A DNA stretch of 12,735 nucleotides, taken from contig JAKUUF010000032.1 of assembly GCA_022448705.1 (NCBI GenBank), positions 1 to 12,735 on the forward strand, given 5' to 3'. Both the position numbers and the translations under genes were made by a program. The stretch is from SAR324 cluster bacterium (lineage in GTDB: Bacteria > SAR324 > NAC60-12). Shown here piece after piece: positions 8,901 to 12,735 of the stretch (within the stretch, counting starts at the first letter, position 1; each line of letters starts with the position of its first letter). The notes below the pieces were generated by a model that was not told where the DNA came from, made no database searches, and saw nothing but the letters and a program-made list of their open reading frames with translations.

Positions 8901-10251
8901 TCGCGGAGAAGCAGTAATCGTTGAAGGCGAAAAAACAATAAAGCCAAAAGCATTAGGTGACCTTGAAAATGAAAGAGAACGTGAAAGGCGCCCGCTGCCA
9001 ATGGGAGCAACTTTGATCAAGCAGGAAGGTGAATTCGTAGAACAGGGGGAACTAATTGCAGAGTGGGACCCTTTTTCCGTTCCAATCATAACAGATGTCT
9101 CCGGAACAGTAGAATTTAAGGACATCAGTGAAGGAGAAACTTTCAAGGAGCAGGTCGATGAAGTTTCAGGTGTTTCACGAAAAGTCATTCATGAATCTCA
9201 AAGCATGGAACAACGTCCATTAATCGCAATCTGTGATAAAAAGAAAAAAACAGTTATCCGCGAAAATGGGACTCCAACAGAATTTGCCCTGCCGATCAAA
9301 TCTGAATTAATGGTTGAAAACGGGATTGAAGTTCATGCTGGAGATGTACTCGCAAAAATTCCAAGAGAACTAGCTAGAAACAAGGATATTACAGGTGGCC
9401 TGCCAAGGGTGGCAGAACTATTTGAAGCACGTGTTCCCAAGGATCAGGCAGTTATTTCTGAAATTGACGGCATAGTTGAATTTGACGCAGATGTGAAGAA
9501 AAAACAGCGTATCCGTATACGGCCTGAAGATGGCAAAGGTGATTCAAAAGAATATCTGATTCCAAGGGGAAGACATATTACGGTACATATGGGGGAATAT
9601 GTTCGTGCCGGCGACCCTCTCATAGACGGTTCTCCTAATCCGCACGATATCCTTGCCGTCAAGGGATCAAAAGCACTGCAGAAATATCTGGTGGATGAAG
9701 TTCAGCAGGTTTATAGACTTCAGGGTGTCGGTATCAACGATAAGCATATTGAAGTAATAGTACGTCAAATGCTTCGAAAAGCATATGTCGAAGACCCAGG
9801 AGATTCGAGTTTACTCGTTGGTCAGGAAATTACACGCAGTGAACTTAATCATATAAATCGTGAGCTTGTTGCAGAAGGGAAACAGCCTGCGCGATCTAAA
9901 CCTAAATTACTTGGTATAACAAAAGCTTCACTGGGAACTGATTCATTCATTTCAGCAGCATCCTTTCAGGATACAACAAAAGTATTAACAGATGCATCAT
10001 TGGGAGGAAAACACGACACTTTCCGAGGTTTGAAAGAGAACGTTATTCTCGGAAGATTAATCCCTGCTGGTACTGGATTTGATGCTTTCGAAAATGTCGA
10101 TTACGAACTTGCAGATGGTGTGATTGATCCTGAAGCTTTACGACGTGCGGCAGATGAAGCAGCAAGAGCTGCAATGGAAAGGGAATTAGCTGAAACCGGC
10201 GAATATACAAATCCTGAATTTCTGGTTACAGAAGAAAGAGAATCTGCCTGA
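5974..10251 (+). CDS. rpoC: RNA polymerase subunit beta'
   Basis: This is the catalytic beta' subunit of RNA polymerase (1425 residues; E. coli 1407). Visible landmarks: zinc site 1 with C69, C71, C84 and C87 (YECICGKYKRMKHRGITCEKC); NADFDGDQMAVHVPLS with the Mg-binding aspartates D458, D460 and D462; the MRGLMAKPSGEIIETPI and ANFREGLNVLEYFISTHGARKG blocks of the secondary channel and bridge helix; zinc site 2 with C811, C886, C893 and C896; and the trigger loop QLTMRTFHIGG with M930 and H934. The C-terminal block DASLGGKHDTFRGLKENVI, which contacts omega, is followed by a charged Ala/Glu-rich end. The gene is complete and ends with TGA. It starts 41 bases after rpoB with no clear Shine-Dalgarno, and the intergenic bases show no promoter or terminator, so co-transcription with rpoB is expected. 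Confidence 0.98.
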   Translation: MALRDLFEIAENPNNYSAVRIKIATSDEVTSWSHGEVRTSETINYRTFKPERDGLFCGKIFGPVHDYECICGKYKRMKHRGITCEKCGVEVIESKVRRDRMGNIKLACPVSHVWFLKGVPSRIATILDMMLRDLERVLYFDAYIVLDPGDSDLEPLELVEEDQYRELEENHPDLKLGMGAEAVQTLLRRIDLEELENQLQIEMREVNSETRRKRIAKRLNVISRLLKSGNAVDSMIIDNLPVLPPELRPLVPLEGGRFATSDLNDLYRRVIHRNNRLKRLIELRAPGIIVKNEKRMLQESVDALFDNGRRGRPMVGSNKRPLKSISDMLKGKQGRFRQNLLGKRVDYSGRTVIVVGPELKLHQCGLPKKMALELFKPFIFHKLIDYQEIHTIKNAKKVLEENPPEVWAILEEVVREHPVLLNRAPTLHRLGIQAFEPILIEGKAIQLHPLVCTAFNADFDGDQMAVHVPLSVEAQLESKILMMSTNNVLSPANGKPVMTPTQDMVLGLYWITRARAGVMGEGKIFSNREEVQTAFDHGRVDLHAKIKVRLETNNMNPTDPQSQTADGSKPVVESTVGRVLLSMVVPEEVSFESVNMHLKKKHMAELVDESFRKAGSIKTVKMLDDLKNLGYAYATKAGFSIGMDDMVIPEEKESQLKKAQSEVNIINMQHQDGLITDGERYNQVIDIWARTTEKIAEKMSAGLSDEIIDEEGVHKVNSIFMMADSGARGSNQQMKQLAGMRGLMAKPSGEIIETPIHANFREGLNVLEYFISTHGARKGLADTALKTANSGYLTRRLVDVSQDSVVLEEDCGTLDGIEMTALIESGEIIEPLGDRILGRVLLEDVIDPDSEYEILIPAGTLINETERDAIENTRIEKVQIRSPLTCMTEKGVCRLCYGRDLCHGGLVNLGETVGVIAAQSIGEPGTQLTMRTFHIGGTASRSVEQNKWEASFSGVLRFDDLKEVKNREGNIVILGRRGEAVIVEGEKTIKPKALGDLENERERERRPLPMGATLIKQEGEFVEQGELIAEWDPFSVPIITDVSGTVEFKDISEGETFKEQVDEVSGVSRKVIHESQSMEQRPLIAICDKKKKTVIRENGTPTEFALPIKSELMVENGIEVHAGDVLAKIPRELARNKDITGGLPRVAELFEARVPKDQAVISEIDGIVEFDADVKKKQRIRIRPEDGKGDSKEYLIPRGRHITVHMGEYVRAGDPLIDGSPNPHDILAVKGSKALQKYLVDEVQQVYRLQGVGINDKHIEVIVRQMLRKAYVEDPGDSSLLVGQEITRSELNHINRELVAEGKQPARSKPKLLGITKASLGTDSFISAASFQDTTKVLTDASLGGKHDTFRGLKENVILGRLIPAGTGFDAFENVDYELADGVIDPEALRRAADEAARAAMERELAETGEYTNPEFLVTEERESA

Positions 10252-10304
10252 CTAAAATTGCAGCTCAGTTCTTAAATTCAAAATAGCTTATCCTGCTAAA
10301 CTTT

Positions 10305-10344
10305 TTGTGCAATAAATACAGTAGTAGTTAAGGAATTTGCACAA
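10305..10344 (+). repeat. Inverted repeat downstream of rpoC
   Basis: TTGTGCAA (10305-10312) and TTGCACAA (10337-10344) are exact reverse complements separated by 24 bases. The loop contains AAGGA, and the 3' arm ends at the A of an ATG. It could cover the start of the possible small ORF or stabilise the 3' end of the rpoC mRNA. Confidence 0.4.
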
Positions 10345-10400
10345 TGATTGTTGAAAAGTTCAGCTCAGTAAAAGAGTTAAAAATACAGCACCAGTCATGA
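10344..10400 (+). CDS. Possible 18-codon small ORF or leader peptide
   Basis: ATG at 10344 opens an 18-residue frame (MIVEKFSSVKELKIQHQS) ending in TGA at 10398-10400. AAGGA at 10330-10334, nine bases ahead, is one of the better Shine-Dalgarno matches in the window, while rpoB, rpoC and rpiA have none. The SD lies in the loop of the 10305-10344 hairpin, and the last codons overlap the 5' arm of the 10387-10432 stem. This arrangement recalls a leader peptide, but I recognise no family, no run of one amino acid is present, and a frame this short can arise by chance. Confidence 0.18.
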   Translation: MIVEKFSSVKELKIQHQS

Positions 10401-10432
10401 TGATTTGAGTTTTTTTGTGTAATACTGGTGCT
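10387..10432 (+). terminator. Long-loop stem-loop, possible rpoBC terminator
   Basis: AGCACCAGT (10387-10395) and ACTGGTGCT (10424-10432) form a perfect 9-bp, fairly GC-rich stem in an AT-rich region. The loop is 28 bases and includes a run of seven T. Only a broken T run (TAAAGATTTT) follows, so this is an atypical terminator; an mRNA 3'-end or attenuator structure is equally possible. Confidence 0.35.
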
Positions 10433-10611
10433 TAAAGATTTTAAAACACAAGTCTCAGGTGATTCATCAAACAGATTAGTTAAATCAGAAAGCATGATTG
10501 AGAACACATATCATTTATTCGACCAGGGCAGGCTGTTTAAACTATCTACAGCATGACGTTTTCAATACGTTTCAAGTACTTGATAATTTTTGGAAATATC
10601 CTCAATTGTAA

Positions 10612-10640
10612 CTGACATCTCTCCCTTCCTGCAGCAAAAT
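10612..10640 (+). promoter_or_regulatory. Candidate rpiA promoter
   Basis: CTGACA (10612-10617) matches the -35 consensus at 5 of 6. After a 17-base spacer CAAAAT (10635-10640) matches the -10 at 4 of 6. The start would lie near 10648, leaving a leader of about 47 bases before rpiA. It competes with the TATACT box at 10682-10687. Confidence 0.3.
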
Positions 10641-10681
10641 ATTATTTCAATAAATTCCTGTTTTTAAAAAAACTATCTGAA

Positions 10682-10687
10682 TATACT
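10682..10687 (+). promoter_or_regulatory. -10-like box placed for a leaderless rpiA mRNA
   Basis: TATACT (5 of 6 to the consensus) ends seven bases before the rpiA ATG, so initiation at the usual distance would fall on or next to the start codon. No good -35 is visible 16-18 bases upstream, and no Shine-Dalgarno lies between the box and the ATG. Confidence 0.3.
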
Positions 10688-10694
10688 GATACAC

Positions 10695-11378
10695 ATGAAG
10701 AAAAATGTGATTTCAGAAAAACAGCTCTCTGCTGAAGCGGCTTGCGATTACGTGAAAGACGGAATGATAGTGGGGCTTGGAACCGGCACAACAGCAGAGT
10801 TTGCTGTTAGAAAAATAGGGAAGCTCGTTCGTGACGGACTTTCCATCAGAGGCATTCCTACTTCAAACAGAACCAAAGAACTAGCTGAGGCGGAAGGAAT
10901 ACCCTTGATTGATTTTTCTGAGTCAATGTTCATTGATTTAACTATTGATGGTGCAGACGAGATTGATGGGAACTTAAACATGATTAAAGGTGGAGGCGCG
11001 GCACTGCTTCAGGAGAAAATTGTTGCGTCGGTATCAAGGGCAGAAATAATTGTTGTAAACAGGACTAAGCTGGTAGATCAGTTGGGAGTATTCCCTTTAC
11101 CTGTGGAAGTTATTCCCTTCGGCTGGCAGGTAGTTTTTAATCAACTAGAATCACTACACGGGAATCCGGACTTGAGACTAAATAAGGGAAAGCCGCTAGT
11201 AACAGACCAGGGAAATTATATTATAGATTGTCATTTCCGAAAAATTGAAAATCCAAAACTGCTGGAACATCAGCTGAATATGATCCCAGGAGTTGTGGAG
11301 AATGGATTGTTTATCAATTTATGTACAAAAATGATCATTGCTGATGGAGAGCAGCTGACTGTTAAGGACCGAAATTGA
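10695..11378 (+). CDS. rpiA: Ribose-5-phosphate isomerase A
   Basis: It interconverts ribose 5-phosphate and ribulose 5-phosphate in the non-oxidative pentose phosphate pathway, in the cytosol. The product has 227 residues (E. coli RpiA 219). Visible family motifs: the phosphate-binding GLGTGTTAE loop (27-35), IPTSNRTKELA (54-64), DLTIDGADEID (81-91) with D85 and D88, and KGGGAALLQEKIV (98-110) with K98 and E107. These correspond to E. coli D81, D84, K94 and E103, so all the active-site residues are present. VEVIPFGW and the C-terminal LEHQLNMIPGVVENGLF segment are also typical. ATG at 10695 gives the family N-terminus; no Shine-Dalgarno is visible. It lies 443 bases after rpoC and 108 bases before gap on the same strand, and could share transcripts with gap. 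It ends with TGA. Confidence 0.96.
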   Translation: MKKNVISEKQLSAEAACDYVKDGMIVGLGTGTTAEFAVRKIGKLVRDGLSIRGIPTSNRTKELAEAEGIPLIDFSESMFIDLTIDGADEIDGNLNMIKGGGAALLQEKIVASVSRAEIIVVNRTKLVDQLGVFPLPVEVIPFGWQVVFNQLESLHGNPDLRLNKGKPLVTDQGNYIIDCHFRKIENPKLLEHQLNMIPGVVENGLFINLCTKMIIADGEQLTVKDRN

Positions 11379-11418
11379 GTAAATCTGAAGTCTTAAAATC
11401 ACTCACATCTAGACAAAA

Positions 11419-11440
11419 ATGTGTTAAAAAATTAACATGT
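11419..11440 (+). repeat. AT-rich hairpin between rpiA and gap
   Basis: ATGTGTTAA (11419-11427) can pair with TTAACATGT (11432-11440), with two G-T wobbles, around an AAAA loop. ATCTA (11407-11411) and TAGAT (11440-11444) offer alternative or flanking pairing. No T run follows directly, so it is not a clear terminator. Confidence 0.3.
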
Positions 11441-11464
11441 AGATTCAGTAATTTTGTTGAAATT

Positions 11465-11470
11465 TATAAA
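11465..11470 (+). promoter_or_regulatory. -10-like box upstream of gap
   Basis: TATAAA (5 of 6) lies 16 bases before the gap start codon. The -35 region at the proper spacing (near 11442-11447) is poor. If used, the gap mRNA would begin just ahead of its Shine-Dalgarno, AGGGAG (11477-11482). Transcription from rpiA is the alternative. Confidence 0.25.
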
Positions 11471-11486
11471 GAAAATAGGGAGATAA

Positions 11487-12497
11487 ATGTCTGTTAGAAT
11501 AGCAATTAATGGTTTTGGACGTATTGGACGAATGGTTTTACGTGAGGCGAATAAAAACCCTAATGTTGAGATTGTTGCCATAAACGACCTCGTGCCATCC
11601 GACAACTTGGCGTATTTACTTAAATATGATTCCACACATGGACGATTCAATGGTGAAGTACTGGCAGGACAAAACAGCATAGAAATTAATGGTAAAAAAA
11701 TTGAGTGCCTTTCAGAAAAAAATCCCGGTGACCTACCCTGGAGTGATCTAAAAATTGATTATGTGATTGAATCTACTGGATTATTTACAGCCAGTGAAAA
11801 AGCAGCAGAGCATTTGAAAGCTGGAGCAAAAAAAGTTGTCATTTCAGCCCCCACAAAGTCTCCCGAGATAAAAACTTTGGTTATGGGAGTTAACCACGAA
11901 AAATATGACCCACGTAAGGACAATATTGTTTCGAATGCTTCTTGTACAACAAACTGCTTGGCTCCTATTGTCAAGGTGGTCCTTGACAAGTATGGAATTG
12001 AAGAAGGGTTGATGACAACTGTGCATGCTGTAACTGCAACTCAGCCAACTTTGGACGGGCCATCTAAAAAAGACTGGCGAGGTGGTCGCGGGGGCAATCA
12101 GAATATTATACCTGCCTCGACTGGTGCAGCAAAAGCAGTTGGACTCTGTATCCCTGAAATAGCAGGAAAAATAACCGGCATGTCATTCCGTGTTCCAACT
12201 CCAAATGTTTCTGTTGTAGATTTAACAGTAAAACTCTCAAAATCCACCAGCTATGACGACATAAATGCTTCAATGGAATCCGCATCAAAAGGAAATCTGA
12301 AAGGAATTTTAGGCTATACCGATGAGGATGTTGTTTCCAGTGATTTCATAGGAAGTACCTACTCTTCTATATATGATGCCGGTGCAGGAATTGGGTTGAA
12401 TGATAAATTTTTCAAACTGGTCTCATGGTATGATAATGAAATGGGATACTCTGCCCGCTTAATTGACCTTGTTGAGTACATGGAAACAAGAAACTGA
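11487..12497 (+). CDS. gap: Glyceraldehyde-3-phosphate dehydrogenase, type I, NAD-type
   Basis: It catalyses the reversible oxidative phosphorylation of glyceraldehyde 3-phosphate to 1,3-bisphosphoglycerate in glycolysis and gluconeogenesis; family members are cytosolic tetramers. The product is 336 residues, normal for the family. Visible: the Rossmann start INGFGRIGR (7-15); N33-D34 at the end of the second strand, where Asp favours NAD over NADP; LLKYDSTHGRF; the catalytic SNASCTTNC with C153; TTVHAVTATQ with H180; the DWRGGRGGNQNIIP and STGAAKAVG segments; and VPTPNVSVVDLTV and WYDNEMGYS near the C-terminus. The D-W-R-G-G-R-G form is the E. coli GapA/eukaryotic GapC-like type rather than the R-R-A-R type of many other bacterial enzymes. 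AGGGAG at 11477-11482 is a clear Shine-Dalgarno four bases before ATG, supporting this start. It follows rpiA on the same strand; pgk is not seen downstream. It ends with TGA. Confidence 0.97.
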   Translation: MSVRIAINGFGRIGRMVLREANKNPNVEIVAINDLVPSDNLAYLLKYDSTHGRFNGEVLAGQNSIEINGKKIECLSEKNPGDLPWSDLKIDYVIESTGLFTASEKAAEHLKAGAKKVVISAPTKSPEIKTLVMGVNHEKYDPRKDNIVSNASCTTNCLAPIVKVVLDKYGIEEGLMTTVHAVTATQPTLDGPSKKDWRGGRGGNQNIIPASTGAAKAVGLCIPEIAGKITGMSFRVPTPNVSVVDLTVKLSKSTSYDDINASMESASKGNLKGILGYTDEDVVSSDFIGSTYSSIYDAGAGIGLNDKFFKLVSWYDNEMGYSARLIDLVEYMETRN

Positions 12498-12548
12498 AAA
12501 TGTTTCATCGTTCAAGGCTCAGTGGGCCATACCTTTTGTCTTTGAATA

Positions 12549-12580
12549 TTGACTTAATAAATCTCCCTTCCAGCTTTAAT
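12549..12580 (+). promoter_or_regulatory. Weak promoter-like pair between gap and the partial gene
   Basis: TTGACT (12549-12554) is 5 of 6 to a -35 and TTTAAT (12575-12580) 5 of 6 to a -10, but the 20-base spacer is too long for a good sigma-70 promoter. It would drive the partial gene starting at 12618. The 120-base gap shows no convincing terminator for gap. Confidence 0.22.
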
Positions 12581-12617
12581 AGTAATCTTTGCACCTCTTC
12601 AGAGTATTCCTTTTTCA

Positions 12618-12735
12618 ATGCATAAAGTAGAGCTCAAAGAAATCGGTCTTGACATCGGACTGGCGTTCGCAAGGCATTTCTATAAAACTGATTATCTGCA
12701 TTATGGCTTATGGACAGATGGCTTGACCGTTGAAC
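12618..12735 (+). CDS. Partial CDS, probable SAM-dependent methyltransferase N-terminus
   Basis: ATG at 12618 opens a frame that stays open for 39 codons to the window edge. It begins MHKVELKEIGLDIGLAFARH and continues with a segment around residues 21-36 containing FYKTDYLHYGLWTDG. That Thr-(Asp/Glu)-x-Leu-His-Tyr-Gly-x-Trp pattern recalls the N-terminus of a family of class I SAM-dependent methyltransferases, as I remember them, in which the glycine-rich SAM motif comes later, beyond this window. The function is therefore tentative, and no catalytic residue is visible. No clear Shine-Dalgarno precedes the ATG. It is co-directional with gap, 120 bases downstream. Confidence 0.5.
   Translation, partial: MHKVELKEIGLDIGLAFARHFYKTDYLHYGLWTDGLTVE

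Larger units (their letters stand above)
10252..10694. other. Long intergenic region between rpoC and rpiA
   Basis: These 443 bases contain no gene of ordinary size and no tRNA-like cloverleaf that I can recognise. They hold a weak hairpin followed by TTTTT (10284-10306), a stem-loop at 10305-10344, a possible 18-codon ORF with a Shine-Dalgarno (10344-10400), a 9-bp stem with a long loop (10387-10432), a 10-base palindrome CAAGTACTTG (10573-10582) and promoter-like boxes before rpiA. The 9-mer CAGCTCAGT occurs at 10261 and at 10361. A break between the rpoBC operon and rpiA is likely. Confidence 0.6.

Noticed and set aside
7371..9662. Several minus-strand frames inside rpoC (for example 7371-7823, 8112-8633, 8751-9188)
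   Set aside because: Ser/Thr/Ile-rich antisense shadows of a fully conserved rpoC with no independent signals.
12514..12538. Possible gap terminator: AAGG...CCTT with a TTTT run
   Set aside because: Only four pairs, competing with an alternative GGC/GCC pairing, so the stem is too weak to call.
1..12735. tRNA, rRNA, CRISPR array, insertion sequence or phage element
   Set aside because: The intergenic regions were read on both strands; no cloverleaf with a T-arm, regular repeat-spacer pattern, transposase-like frame or terminal inverted repeats were found.

Overview
The window is a 12.7-kb piece of a bacterial chromosome, probably from a proteobacterium. RpoB and RpoC align well with the proteobacterial type: the RpoB core motifs are E. 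coli-like, RpoC keeps both zinc sites, and the offsets to E. coli numbering are small. Hand-sampled GC is about 40% in most of the window. The low GC, the single selenoprotein and the gene set would suit a marine deltaproteobacterial-grade lineage such as SAR324, but that placement is inference and cannot be proved here.

Layout from left to right. Positions 1-248 are non-coding. Positions 249-1160 (minus strand) hold one gene interrupted by an in-frame TGA. It encodes a member of the glycine/sarcosine/betaine reductase selenoprotein B (GrdB) superfamily. The TGA falls at the first position of a redox motif (Sec-Pro-Val-Cys) and is followed at a suitable distance by a bacterial SECIS-like hairpin, so I read the gene as a 303-residue selenoprotein rather than two ORFs or a pseudogene. 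Positions 1161-1645 are an AT-rich divergent intergenic region with a T12 run, promoter-like sites and two long stem-loops in the probable rpoB leader. Positions 1646-5932 are rpoB and 5974-10251 are rpoC, forming one operon. Positions 10252-10694 are a 443-base non-coding gap with two stem-loops and a possible 18-codon small ORF. Positions 10695-11378 are rpiA, 11487-12497 are gap (NAD-type GAPDH), and from 12618 the first 39 codons of a probable SAM-dependent methyltransferase run off the right edge.

How the genes relate: rpoB and rpoC encode the two large subunits of the RNA polymerase core. rpiA (pentose phosphate pathway) and gap (glycolysis/gluconeogenesis) are central carbon enzymes on the same strand. 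The usual neighbours of rpoBC are absent: no rplKAJL immediately upstream and no rpsL-rpsG-fusA downstream. The most notable item is the selenoprotein, whose UGA must be decoded as selenocysteine while UGA remains a normal stop in rpoC, rpiA and gap.
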